From Odobenus rosmarus divergens (Eukaryota; Chordata; Mammalia; Carnivora; Odobenidae): a DNA stretch of 64,000 nucleotides. A program made the translations under genes and the position numbers. Shown piece after piece: positions 47,400 through 59,010 of the stretch (within the stretch, counting starts at the first letter, position 1; each line of letters starts with the position of its first letter). The stretch spans positions 1 through 64,000 of the forward strand of contig NW_004452179.1 of the NCBI RefSeq assembly GCF_000321225.1, in the 5' to 3' direction. Below the pieces are notes generated by a model. That model was given only the letters and a program-made list of their open reading frames with translations, searched no databases and was not told the origin of the DNA.

Positions 47400-48240
47400 A
47401 AATAATGATCATAGATACCCACTGGGCTGAGTGGAAAATCTCAGTGAGACCTTCAATAAAGAGATAGGAAACATAAAACAGAACAAACAAGAGTTGAATA
47501 GAGTAACTGAAATAAAAACATGCTAAAGGTAATTAGCAGGAGATGAGAGGGTGCAGAACAACAGATCAGTGATCTAGAAGATGGGGTAAGGGAAGGCACA
47601 CAAACTGAATGGCAAAAAGAGAAAACAATTTAAAAAATAATAGATTAAGAGATCCCTTAAAAAATCATGAAGTGAATAAACATTCACATTATAGGAATCC
47701 CAGGAGAAGGAGAGAGAGAGAGAGAGAGAGAGTGAAAGTTGTAGAAAACTTATTTGAAGAAATAATAACTGAAAACATCCCTAACCTAGGGAGGGAAATA
47801 CACATCTAAGTCCGAGAAGCACAGAGTTCTAAACAAGATGAACCCAAAGAGGTCCACATCATGGCACATGATAATTAAAACGTCAAAGTTGAAAGACAAG
47901 GAAAGAATCTTAAAAACAGTAAGAAAAAAAACATAAAATTACCTAAAAGGGAAAAATCTATAAAGCTATCAGCTGATTTCTCAGCAGAAACTTGGCAGGC
48001 CAGAAGAGAGTGGCACAATGTATTCAGAGTCCTGAAAGGGAAAAAACCTACAACCAAGACCCTACCTGGCCAGGTTATTATTCAAATTTGAAGGAGAGAT
48101 AAAGACTTTCCAAGACCCTACCTGGCCAGGTTATTATTCAAATTTGAAGGAGAGATAAAGACTTTCCAAGACAAAAGATAAGGGGGTTTATCACCACTAA
48201 ACCAACCTTACAAGAAATGTTAAAGGGATTTCTTTAAATG
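47400..48240 (+). pseudogene. Decayed L1 ORF1-like region
   Basis: A+G-rich sequence whose phrases (gatctagaagatggggtaag at about 47,571; cttggcaggccagaagagag at about 47,991; ccaaccttacaagaaatgtt at about 48,203) follow L1 ORF1. The encoded protein would be the RNA-binding chaperone of the L1 ribonucleoprotein. The longest surviving open piece is 66 codons (47,609-47,809). A GA microsatellite (47,710-47,732) and a 56-bp tandem duplication (48,054-48,165) also disrupt it. Non-functional. Confidence 0.65.
48054..48172 (+). repeat. Exact 56-bp tandem duplication inside L1
   Basis: The unit starting ccaagaccctacctggcc is present at 48,054-48,109 and again, identically, at 48,110-48,165, followed by a third ccaagac (7 bp). 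The 7-bp ccaagac at unit edges suggests slippage or microhomology-mediated duplication. Confidence 0.97.
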
Positions 48241-49758
48241 GAAAAGAAATGACCATAAGTAGACATAAGAAAATTATGAACAAAAAGAGGTAAAATATGA
48301 CAACATATACCTAAAAAGTGGAAGAGGGGGTAAAAAGGAAAAAGAAGAGAAAGGGGATAAGAAAAGGATAGAATTTTGTTTTAAGGAATGTGTTTGAACT
48401 TAAATAACCAGCAAATTAATATAGACTGCTATTTACTTAGGATGCTATATATGAACCTCATATATATATATCCCTGAGAAACCCTCTGAGAGATACACAC
48501 ACACAAAAAAGAAAGCCAAACATAATGCTATAGAAACTCATCAATCACAAGGAAAGAAAGAGAAGAAGAAAGTAAGGTAGAACTATGAAAACTAGAAAAT
48601 AACAAAACTGCAATAAATACATACCAATCAATAATTATTTTAAGTGTGAATGTCCTAAAAGCTTCAAACAAAGACACAAACAGAAGCCAGAACGGAGGCA
48701 GAGACAAGACCGATAAATATGCTACCTACAAGAAAATCAACTCAAACCTAAGGACACATACAAACTGAAAGTGAAGGGATGCACCCCAGTGTTTATAGCA
48801 GCACTATCTACCATAGCTAAATTATGGAAACAGCCCAAATGTCCATTGACTGATGAATAGATAAAGAAGAAGTGGTGTATATATCGTGGAATATTACTCA
48901 CCTATAAAAATGAATGAAATCTTGCCATTTACAATAACATGGATGGAGCTAGGGAGTATAATGTTAAGTGAAATGAGTCACTCAGAGAAAGACAAATACC
49001 ATATGACTTCACTTATATGTGGAATTTAAGAAACAAAACAAGCATAGGGAAATAAAAAGAGAGAGAGGCAAACCAAGAAACAGACTCTTCACTACAGAGA
49101 ACAAACATGGTTATTAGAAGACATGTGGGTGGGGGGACGGGTTAAATAATTGGTGGAGATGAAGGAGTGCACTTGTGATGAGCACTAGTCCAGAAAAAAA
49201 GAGAAAAGACACTAATAAAATCAGAAATGAGAGAAAAGTAACAATAGACACCACAGAAATACACTGAATTATAAGAGACTGCTGCAGAAGATATGTACCA
49301 ACAAATATGTACAAATGTACATATCTAGAAGAAATGTATAAATTCCTAGAAACATACAATCTTCCAAAACTGAACCAGAAAGAAATAGAAAATCTGAGCA
49401 GACTAATTACAATTAACAAAATGAATCATAATCAAAAGACAACCAAAAAATAAAATTCCACATCAGATGGATTCACAGGTGAATTCTACCCAGCATTTAA
49501 GGAAGTATCATTACCTACTCTCAAACAATTCCAAAAAACAGAAGAGGGAGGAAAGCTACCAGATACATTCTATGAGGCCATCTATTACCCTGATACCAAA
49601 ACTAGATAAGGATACCACAGGAAAGAAAAAAAAAACAAACAAACAAATGAAAAAAACCACAGATCAATATCCCTGATTAAAACAGATGCAAAATCCTCAA
49701 CAAAATATTACAAAAATGCCTATAAAAACACATTAAAAAGACTACTCACTCTCATCAA

Positions 49759-49921
49759 ATGGGATTTATTCTGGGGATGCATGGATGGTTCAATATTTGC
49801 AAATCAAACAATGTCATATACCACATCAACAAAACAAAGGATAAAAATCATATGATCATTTCAATAGATGTAGAAAAAACATTTGACAAAATTCGACATC
49901 CATTCATCATAAAAACTCTTA
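49759..49921 (+). pseudogene. L1 reverse-transcriptase fragment (ORF2)
   Basis: The translation contains [26 protein letters not shown] and [17 protein letters not shown]. These match the fingers and motif A region of the L1 reverse transcriptase, including the ID..KTFDK motif with its catalytic aspartate. The catalytic YADD motif is missing because the next sequence is already the ORF2 C-terminal part, so the enzyme is dead. The intact enzyme copies L1 RNA by target-primed reverse transcription in the nucleus. Confidence 0.85.
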
Positions 49922-50666
49922 CATGGTCAAGTAATCTTCAGCAAAAGAGACAAGACTATATGATGGGGAAAAGACAGTTTCTTCAATAAATGATGCTGGG
50001 AAAACTGCGCAGCTATGTGTAAAAGAATGAAAGTGGACTACTGTCTTAACCATGAGCAAAAATAAATTCTGAATGGATTAAAGACCTAAATGTGAGACCT
50101 GAAACCATAAAAATCGTAGAAGAAAACACAGGCAATGATTTCTCTGACATTAGCCATAGTGACATTCTTCTAGATCTGTCTGTTAAGGCAAAGGAAACAA
50201 AAGCAAAAATAAACTATTGGGACTACATCAAAATATAAAGTATTTGCATAGCAAGGGAAATGATCAACAAAACAAAAAGACAGCCTGCTGAATGGGGGGA
50301 GATATTTCCAAATGACATATCTAATAAGGGGTTAATATCTAAAATATATAAAGAGCTTATACAACTCAACACCAAACCAAATAAACAAACAATCAAATTA
50401 AAAAATGGGCAGAGGAACTGAACAGGCATTTTTCCAAAGAAGAGTTACAAAAAAGATGCTCAACGTCATTCATTATCAGGGAAAAGCAAATCAAAACCAC
50501 AACAACATATCACTTAATACCTGCTAGAATGGCTAAAATAAAAAAAGACAAGAAATAACGAGTGTTGATGATGATATGGAGAAAAAGAAACCTTTGTACA
50601 CTGTTGGTGGGAATATAAATTAATATAGACACTGTGGAAATAAGTATGGAGTTTCCTCAAAAAGTT

Positions 50667-50805
50667 AAAAACAGAAATACCAGGGGAGCCTGGTTAGCTC
50701 AGTTGGAGGAGCATGCGACTTTGTCTCAGGGTTGTAATTTTGAGCCACATGTTGGGTGCAGAGCTTTCTTAAGAAAATAAAATCTTAAAAAAAATAGAGA
50801 TAACA
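50667..50805 (+). mobile_element. Short older Can-SINE, sense, decayed TSD
   Basis: The body 50,683-50,789 begins ggggagcctggttagctcag followed by ttggaggagcatgcgac. It lacks the CT-rich tract and ends in aataaaatcttaaaaaaaa. Flanks aaaaacagaaatacca and aaaaatagagataaca agree at 13 of 16 positions, consistent with an aged TSD. It inserted into the L1 ORF2 C-terminal region. Confidence 0.8.
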
Positions 50806-51420
50806 AATGATCCAATAATTCTTTTGGGTGTTTACTGAAAGAAAATGAAAACACTGATTTGAAGATCCTTTCACCCTGATGTTTACTGCAGCATTATTTA
50901 CAATAAACAAGGTGTGGAAGCAACCTAAATGTTAATCAATAGATGAGTGGATAAGGAAGATATTCCACACAATGGAATATTGCGCAGCCATAAAAAGGAT
51001 GAGATTGTGCCATTTGAGGCAGCACGGATGGACCTGGAGGGTATTAGTCAGACCAGGAAAGACGAATACCGTATGATTCCACTCATTAGTGGAATGTATG
51101 TAAAAAACACAAATAAACAAAAAGCATAGTCAGACCTATAAATATAGATAACAAATTGACGGTTGCTAAAGGGGAAGGAATGGGGGGGTGGGAAAAAATG
51201 GGAGGTATAGGTTTCCAGTTATGGAAGGAATGATTCATGGGAACAAAAGGCACGGCATGAGGAATATAGTGAATGGTATCGTAATAGTGGTGCCTGGGAC
51301 AGACGGCAGCTATACTTGTGGTGGGCATAGAGTGATGCATTGTCCAATCAGTATGTTGTGTACCTGAAACTACCATAACATTGTGTGTCTGCTATGCCCA
51401 AATAAAAAAAAAAAAAGAAA

Positions 51421-52574
51421 GGAAAAACCAAATCTATATTCAAAACTATCAGGGCAGTGTTGCTTATAATATTGAAACAGAGGGATTTATTAAATCTATT
51501 ACTATACATCTATATAGTGGAAACCTATGCAAGAATGTAAAAAGAATGTTGTGAATCCTTACACATTAAAGTGCATATATGTTTAATACAATGCCAAAGT
51601 AAGGGAAGTAGGTAAAATATACATAGTACAGTCATATTAGAACCTGAAAAAATGAATATCTAGAGGATGGTTATAAATGATTATTATCATTTAATATTTT
51701 TTGCTTATTTGTTCATTTTTATTTTTTCTGCAGTGAACTTTGTAGGAAAACACCATTTTCATATTTCCTGTAGATATTTGGAAAATACAAACAATGACAA
51801 TCCCACACTACAATTGTACTTCATCTCCAAACCGAGATGTTAACCTCTGTCAACATATTGGTGTGGACCCTTTGTTTTATGTATATGTGTGTGTTTGTGT
51901 ATATGTTGAATGGCTGATTGGATAACAGGAGTTACTCTTTACATCTTCCTAGGGAAAATATTTTCTGAACTTAAATATTAAAAAAAAAGTTGTACTTCAA
52001 ACAATACTACTTCATTCGAAATACAAAGCATGTTTCCAGTAAGAACCACCCAAAACAAAGCAAATTATTGGCACAGTAATAATTTTAACCAAGTAAAAGT
52101 AAGCAAACACATTTAGCACAGGAATTCCCACAAAACATGGGGGTGGCAGCCCTGCAGTTGCTCAGTGCAGCCTTTAGGGAGCCCATGGCTCTGCAGGCTC
52201 GGGGGCAGGCTATGACACTGGGATGGTAATTAACTACCTGCCCAACACAGCTGGACAAGCTTTCTGACAGCTCATGTGATGAGAACTGGCATCCAGGAGA
52301 CATAGGCTTGCTGCTTTGCGATGGCAGTGCCCTGTTCCTTTAGCTTGGTTTAGCTGATTGAACTCTTTGTCACGGGGAACAGAAGAAATGGATTTTAGGT
52401 CAGTGCAATCATCCAGACCACAAGGAAGTGACTTGAGGACATGAACCTGAACCTCTGTGATGAGTGCTCGCTGTGTTCACAGGAGACCACCACAAACAAT
52501 AAGCTCCATGGGTGAGCTTCCTGCCTTTCCAAAAAAGGCTCCCAAGTTCCAGTGACTAATCTGCTGCCCACAAG
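51421..52574. other. Unassigned DNA between opposing L1s
   Basis: 51,421-51,960 is AT-rich. 52,085-52,574 is GC-balanced and resembles no element I know. A 133-codon minus-strand frame starting inside the L1 runs through it to 52,395 without any recognised domain. It could be a pseudogene fragment or old single-copy DNA. Confidence 0.4.
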
Positions 52575-53030
52575 AGGCAACTTGGGTTGCTTCCAATACT
52601 TGGCCATTGTAAATGATGCTGCCATAAACATAGGGGTACATATATCTTTTTTAATTACTGTTTTTGTGTTCTTTGGGTAAATACCCAGTAATGGAATTAC
52701 TAGATCATATAGTAATTCTATTTTTAATTTTTTGAGGAACATCCATACTATTTTCCACATTGGCTGTACCAGTCTGCATTCCCACCAACAGTACATGTGG
52801 ATTCGTTTTTATCCACATCCTCGCCAACACTTGTTTTTTCTTGTGTTTTGATTTAGCCATTCTGACTGGAGTGAGATGATATCTCACTGTGGTTTTGATT
52901 TGTATTTCCTTGATGTTGAGTGACGTTGAGCATTTTTTCATGTGTCTGTTAGTCTTCTTCATGTCTTCTTTGGAGAAATGTCTGTTCATGTCTTCTGCCC
53001 ATTTTTAATTGGATTATTTATTATTATTTT

Positions 53031-53054
53031 GTGTGTGTGTGTGTGTGTGTGTGT
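53031..53054. repeat. (GT)12 microsatellite
   Basis: Twelve GT units inside the antisense L1. Confidence 0.95.
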
Positions 53055-56000
53055 TGACTTCTGTAAGTTCTTTATATATTTTGGATATTAACCCTTTATC
53101 AGATATTTCATTTGCAAGTATCCTCTCCTATTCAGTAGGTTGTCTTTAGTTTTATTGTTTCCTTTGCTCTGCAGAAGCTTTTTATTTTGATGCAATCCCA
53201 ATAGTTTATTTTTGCTTTAGTTTCCCTTGCCTCAGGAGACATATCTGTTATGACTGATGTGAGAGAAATTTCTGCTTCTGTTTTCTTCTAGCATTTTAAT
53301 GGTTTCAGATCTCACATTTTGGCCCTTAATCTACTTGGGATTTATTTTTGTGTGCGGTGTAAGAAAGTGATCCAGTTTCATTCTTTTGTATATTGCTGTC
53401 AGTTTTCCCAACACCATTTGTTGAAGAGATTATCTTTTACCCATTGCATATTTTTGTCTCCTTGTTGAAGATTAATTGACCGTATAATTGTGAGTTTATT
53501 TCTGGATTTGTATTTTCTTCCTTTGTTCTGTGTGTCTATTTTTGTGCCAGTACAATAGTGTTGTGATTACTACAGCTCTGTAGTAATAACTTGAAATCTG
53601 GGATTGTGATATTTCTAGCTTTGTTCTTTTTTCTCAAGATTGCTTTGGCTATTCAGGGTCTTTTGTGGTTCCATACAAATTTTACGATTATTTGCTCTAG
53701 TTTTTTGAAAAATGCTGTTGATATTTGATGAGGATTGAATTAAATGTATAAATTTCTTTGGCTAGTATAGATATTTCAACAATATTTGTTCTTCCAATCT
53801 ATGAGCATGGAATGTTTTTCCATTTCTTTGTGTCATCTTCAATTTCTTTCATCAGTGTTTTATAGTTTTCAGAGTATAGGTTTTTATCCTTGGTTAAGTT
53901 TATTTCTAGATATTTTATACTTTATGGTGTGATGGTAAATGGGATTGTTCTTAATTTCTCTTTCTGCTACTTCATTATTGGTATTTAGAAATGCAATGGA
54001 TTTTGTATCCTGCAACTTTACTGAATTCATTTATCAGTTATAACAGTTTTTTCGATGGAGTCATTCAGGTTTTCTATATACAGTATCACATCATCTGCAA
54101 ATAGTGAGAGTTTGACTTCTTCCTATCCAATTTTGATGCTTTTTATTTCTTTTTCTTGTTTGATTGCTGTGGCTAGGACTTCCATTACTATGTTGATTAA
54201 AAATGGCAAGAGTAGACATCCCTGTCTTCTTCCTGACCTTAGTGGAATAGCTCTCAGTTTTTTAACATTGAAGGTGTTAGCTGTGGGTTTTTCATAGATG
54301 GCCTTATTATGTGGAGGTTTGTTCCCTCTAAACATATTCTGTTGAGGGTTTTTATCATGAATGGTTGTTTTACTTTGTCAAATGCTTTTTTTCTGCATCT
54401 ATTGAAATGATTATGGTTTTTATCTTTTCTTCTGTTGAGGTGCTGTATCATACTGACTTATTTGTAAATATTGACCACTCTTTTATCCCAGGAATAAATC
54501 CCATTGGATCATAACAAATTATTTTTTTTAATGTATTGTTGGATTTGGTTTGCCAATATTTGGTTGAGGGTTTTTTCATCTATGTTTATCAGAGATATTG
54601 GCCTTTAGGTTTTCTTTTCTTTCTTTTTTCTTTTTTTTAGAGTGTCTTTGTCTAGTTTTTGTATCAGGGTAATGCTGTCCCCATAGAAGAAATTGGTAAG
54701 TTTCTTTCCTCCTCCTATTTTTGGAATAGTTAGAGAAGAATAGGTATTAATTTTTCTTCAAATGTTTGGCAGCATTCAACTGTGAAGCCATGTGGTCCTG
54801 GACTTTTGTTTGCTGGGAGTTTTTTCATTACCTATTCACTTTCATTGCTGATAATCAGTCTGTTTAAATTTTGCATGTCTTCTTAATTCAGTACTGGGAC
54901 ATTTTATGTTTCTAGGAATGTATTCATTTCTTCCAGGTTATCCAGTTGAGTTGGCATATAATTTTTCATAATATTCTCCTACAATCCTTTGTGTTTCTGT
55001 GGTGTCATTTGTCAATTGTTATTTCTCTTCTTTCATTTCTGATTTTGTTTGAGTACCCCTGCCTTTTTTTTTTTTTTTTTGATGACACTGGCTAAAGGTT
55101 TACCAATTTTGTTAATCTTTTCAAAGAACCAGATCTTGGTTTCATTGATCTATTCTTTTTTGTTTGTTTTGTTTTGTTTGTTTGTTTCTATTGTAATCTT
55201 TGCAACTTCCTTCCTTCTACTGGTTTTGGGTTTTTGTTGTTATATTTTTTTCTAGCTCTTTTAGTTGTAAGGTTAGGTTATTTATTTGAGATTTTTCTTG
55301 TTTCTGAGGTAGGCCTGTATTGCTATAAGCTTCTCTCTTAGAACTGCTCTTGTTGCATCCCAAAGGTTTTGGACCTTTTGTTTTCATTTTCATTTGTCTT
55401 CATTTATTTTTTGATTTCCTCTGATTTCTTAGTTGATTCATGCTTTGTTTAGTAGCACATTATTTAACCTCCATGTGTTTGTGCTCTTTCCAGATCTTTT
55501 CTTGTGTTTGATTTCTAGTTTCATAGCACTGTGGTTCAGAAAAGATGCATGGTATGACTTCCATCCTTTGGATTTGTTGCGACCTGTTTTGTGGTCTAAC
55601 ATATGATCTGCTCTGGGGCATGTTCCATGTGCACTTGAAAAGAATGTGTATTTTGCTGCTTTTGGATGGAATGTTCTGAATATATCTGTTAAATCCATTT
55701 GGTTCAGTGTGTCATTCAAAGCCATTGTTTCCTTGTTGATTTTCTGTTTAGTTGATCTGTCCATTGATGTAAGTGGGGTGTTAAAGTTCCCTACTATTAT
55801 TGTATTACTATCAATTAAATCCTTTGTTCATTATTAGTTGCTTTATGTATTTAGGTACTTCTATGTTGGATGCATAAATATTTAAATTTTTACATCTTGT
55901 TTGATTGTTCCCTTTATGATTATATAGTGTTCTTCTTTGTCTCTTGTTAAAGTCTTTGTTTTAAAGTCTATTTGGTCTGATATAAGTATTATTACCCAGC

Positions 56001-56107
56001 TATTTTTTCCCTTACATTTGCATGATAAATGTTTTTCCATCCCTTCACTTTCAATCTGCTGGTGTCTTTAGGTCTGAAGTGAATCTCTTGTAGGCAGCAT
56101 GTAGTGG

Positions 56108-56260
56108 GTCTTGCTTTTTCATTTTTTTAAATTTTATTTTATTATGTTATGTTAATCACCATACATTACATCATTAGTTTTTGATGTAGGGTTCCATGAT
56201 TCATTGTTTGCATATAACACCCAGTGCTCCATTCAACATGTGCGGTCTTGCTTTTTTATT
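56108..56260 (-). mobile_element. Nested 5'-truncated L1 3' end with TSD
   Basis: 121 bp (56,124-56,244) of the same L1 3' end as at 1-222, in antisense: ttatgttatgttaatcacca, ggttccatgattcattgttt, aacacccagtgctcc. Flanking 16-bp TSDs start at 56,108 and 56,245 and differ at one position. It inserted into the larger L1 in the same (minus) orientation and is younger than it. Confidence 0.93.
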
Positions 56261-57345
56261 CATTGTGTCACCCTATGCCTTTTGATTGGAGTGTTTAGAA
56301 TATTTACATTGAAAGTAATTAGTGCTAGGTATGTACTTATTGCCATTTTGTAACTTGTTTTATGGTTGTTTTTGTAGTTCTTGTGTGTTCCTTTCTTCTC
56401 TAACTCTTTTTTCTCATGGTTTTCTGGCTTTCTTTAGTGATATCCTTGGATTTCTTTGTCTTTATTTTTTCATATGTATTACTGATTTTTCATTTGTGGT
56501 TACCATTAGGTTTATATACAACACCTGCATATAGCAGTCTGTATTGACCGTCGCCTAAGTTTGAACCCATTCTTTACCCCTCTCCCCCCCACGTTTTAGG
56601 TATATCGTGTCATATTCTACATCCTTTTATTTTATGAATCCTTTGACTGATTTTTATAGATATACTTAATTTAACTGCTTTTCTGCTTTCTACTTTTCTT
56701 CCTCCTAGTTATATTCTCTCCTTTCCATTCAAAATGTCCCCTTCAATATTTCTTGCAGGGCTGATTTAGTTGTCATGAACTCCTATAGTTTTTGTTTGTC
56801 TAGGATGCTTTTTATCTCTCCTTCTATTCTGAATGGTAGCCTTGCTGGATAGAGTATTCTTGGCTGTAGACTTTTCTCTTTCAATGCTTTAAAAATATCA
56901 TGCCACTCTCTTCTGGCTTGGAAGGTTTCTGTTGAAAAATATGCTTGATAGCCTTACAGGTTTTTCCTTGTATGTAACTGCTTTCTTTTTCTCTTGCTGC
57001 TTTAAAAATTCTCTTTATCACTACTCTTTACCAGTTTAATTACCATGTGTCTTGCTGTGGACCTCCTTGAGTTGACCTTTTTGGATGCTCTCTGTGCCTC
57101 CTGGGTCTGGATTTCTGTTTCATTCCTGCATTTGGGAAGTTTTCAGTTATTATTTCTTCGGATAAATTTTCTGTCCCCTTTTCTCTCTCTTCTCCTTCTT
57201 ACATCCCTATAATGCAAATGTTATTATGTTTTATGGTGTCACAGATTTCCCTTCATTATTTTATTATTCTTTTGTCTCTCCTATTCAGCTTGATTGCTTT
57301 CCATTACTTTGTCCTCCGGGTCAATTATTTGTTCTTCTGCTTCCT

Positions 57346-57615
57346 CTAGTCTACTATTTTTTCACCTTTAGTATATTTTTTAATTTCAGTTATTGAGTTC
57401 TTCATCTCTGATTCGTTTTTTTTTTTTATGTTTTCTGTCTGTTTATTGAGGGTCTCACTGAGGTCCTCCACTCTTTTCTCCAGTCCAGTGAGTATCTTTA
57501 TGACCATTACCTTAAATTCTCTATCAGGCATATTACTTATCTCCATTTTGTTTAGCTCTATTGCTGCAATTTTGTCCTCTTCTTTAATTTGTGACATATT
57601 CCTCTGTCTCCTCAT
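57346..57615 (-). pseudogene. L1 ORF1 fragment (coiled-coil part)
   Basis: The 89-codon minus-strand frame contains MSQIKEEDKIAAIELNK, NMPDREFKVMVIKILTGLEK and RVEDLSETLNKQTENIKKKN. This is the conserved N-terminal linker and heptad-patterned coiled coil by which L1 ORF1p trimerises. The frame stops soon after, before the RRM and C-terminal RNA-binding domains. Position fits, between the 5' UTR and ORF2 of the antisense L1. It is a fossil of the ORF1 gene. Confidence 0.88.
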
Positions 57616-58849
57616 TTTATCTAACTCTCAGTGTCTGTTTCTCTGTGTTAGGAAAGTCAGCTACATTTCCTGTTCTAGATAGTAGTGGCCTCATGAAGAA
57701 GAGTCCTGGGGTGCCCTGCACTGCAGTCTCCTGTTCACCAGGAACTGGTGCTTCAGGGGTATCTTCTGTGCAAGTTACTTTTGCCTTATTTTTGTGTCCA
57801 AGCCATTTTTGCTTTCAGTCCAGTGTCTACAGTGGCCTCTTTGCCTGTGGTGGACAGATTTGGTCCCTGTGGTGTTAGTGGCCACTCTGGGGCTGCCTTG
57901 GGTTTACCCTGAGTCAGATCAGGCTTTTGCAGAGATGCAGTAGCTCCAAATCACAGCACACATTCCCTGTGTTGACTCCTGTGTAGCTTTCATGGGTGGG
58001 TGGGGCCTTCAGTCGAACCAGACATCTTCCCCAGCCCACTAATAGTGGGGCCACAGTTGGAAGGTGTGTGTGGTCATCTTCCCCTCACCCTAGGGCAGGA
58101 GTCGCTCTGAAGTGGTGCTGGCCCATGTTGGGGCTGCTTGTACCCTGCCAGGCTTGTGGCACTGAGTTGGCTGGGCTCTGGCCAAGGGCGCACTGGAGGA
58201 GGCACGTCTACAGGAGATCTTGGGGTGGGGTCGGCTCGTGGTGTTCCTAGGTTTGTGTGGGTTTGCTGCAGGAGAAGACCTAGAGCTGAGGCCTGTCTGG
58301 AGGGGGCATGTTCTGCAGGAGAATACAGCAGTGGAACACATGGTTAGCAAGTTAAGTATGGATTCTGGCAGGTGTCTGTGCGTCGAGGCTGTGAGGCAGG
58401 GGAAGAACATGGTGCAAGGCAGTGCCTTTGTTCCTGGAGAAGTCTCCTAAAGATGCCTGGCTTTCCAGCACACACTCTGAGTTTAGCAAATAAATCTCCT
58501 TCCAGTATCCCCTGGATGTTTTTCAAACCACAGCTTCTATACTGTTTGGCTCCTCCTGGCTGTCCCAGAGCTGAGCCTGTTGAATTTTAAAGTTCCAGTT
58601 GTTAAGCCCCACTGACTGTAACAATTTACAAAATTAGGCCTCTATGGTTTTCAAAGCCAAATTGTTCTGCCAGTCATTTTCCGGATTACTTACATTAATG
58701 TGGGCTATCTAGTTGTATCTGTGGGATGTGGTAAGCCTAGTGTCCTTCTACACTGTCATCCTCCCTGGAAGTCAATCAGTTATCTGCTTCCAATATTACT
58801 ATCGGCAAATAATTAATATTGCCTAATGTTTGAGGTAGAATGCCAGGAA

Positions 58850-59010
58850 TGAAATGATAGGCACGTTACTAACTGGATCTGTGACCTTGGACTTGACCTT
58901 TCTGGGGTACCTATAGAACAGTCACATTGAATTCCTCCTCAGCAGGTTGTAAGGAGAATTTGGTGTCATCAGCTGTGGGAAAGTGCTTAATACAAGGCCT
59001 GATAGCTACT
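58850..59010 (-). mobile_element. MIR SINE, antisense
   Basis: The order gatctgtgaccttggacttg, gttgtaaggagaatttggtg, gtgcttaatacaaggcctga is MIR antisense. Confidence 0.65.

Larger units (their letters stand above)
46035..49190 (+). mobile_element. L1 with 5' UTR, sense, internally deleted
   Basis: The 5' end ggtccaagatggcactgtag at 46,035 is the carnivore L1 promoter start. The 5' UTR carries a roughly 184-bp near-repeat: ccacaagctcacaccagccc at about 46,540 and ccacaagcccacaccagctc at about 46,724. An ORF1-like region follows at about 47,400-48,240. ORF2 is nearly absent: the sequence jumps at about 48,780 to the ORF2 C-terminal end (caccccagtgtttatagcag) and stops at about 49,190 in the 3' UTR without a clear poly-A. 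Stops and frameshifts throughout; a dead copy. Confidence 0.85.
49200..51420 (+). mobile_element. Second L1, sense, ORF2 plus 3' UTR, internally deleted
   Basis: A different L1 starts around 49,200 in ORF2, with reverse-transcriptase sequence to about 49,918. It jumps to the ORF2 C-terminal part (catggtcaagtaatcttcag, then gacagtttcttcaataaatg) and runs into a 3' UTR (tgttgtgtacctgaaactac at about 51,354), closing with an A-rich tail near 51,400-51,420. A short SINE lies inside. The 3' end differs from the element at 1-222, so it is an older L1MA/MB-like lineage. Confidence 0.8.
52575..58785 (-). mobile_element. Near full-length old L1, antisense (3' UTR missing)
   Basis: The plus strand runs from the complement of the ORF2 C-terminus (gttgcttccaatacttggcc at about 52,587; acacttgttttttcttgtgt at about 52,830), through ORF2 (54.0-56.5 kb, e.g. 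caaatgctttttttctgcat at about 54,380), into ORF1 (57.1-57.7 kb). It ends with a GC-rich 5' UTR to about 58,785. Its sense start is cttccagggaggatgacagt. The 3' UTR is absent at the 52,575 end. About 6.2 kb, peppered with stops; inactive. One L1 scrap is nested at 56,124. Confidence 0.85.

Noticed and set aside
50947..51129. 60-codon plus-strand frame that looks protein-like (Asp/Lys/Arg-rich)
   Set aside because: It is the non-coding continuation of the L1 ORF2/3' UTR region (the common 'ggaatattgcgcagccataa' stretch), not an independent gene.
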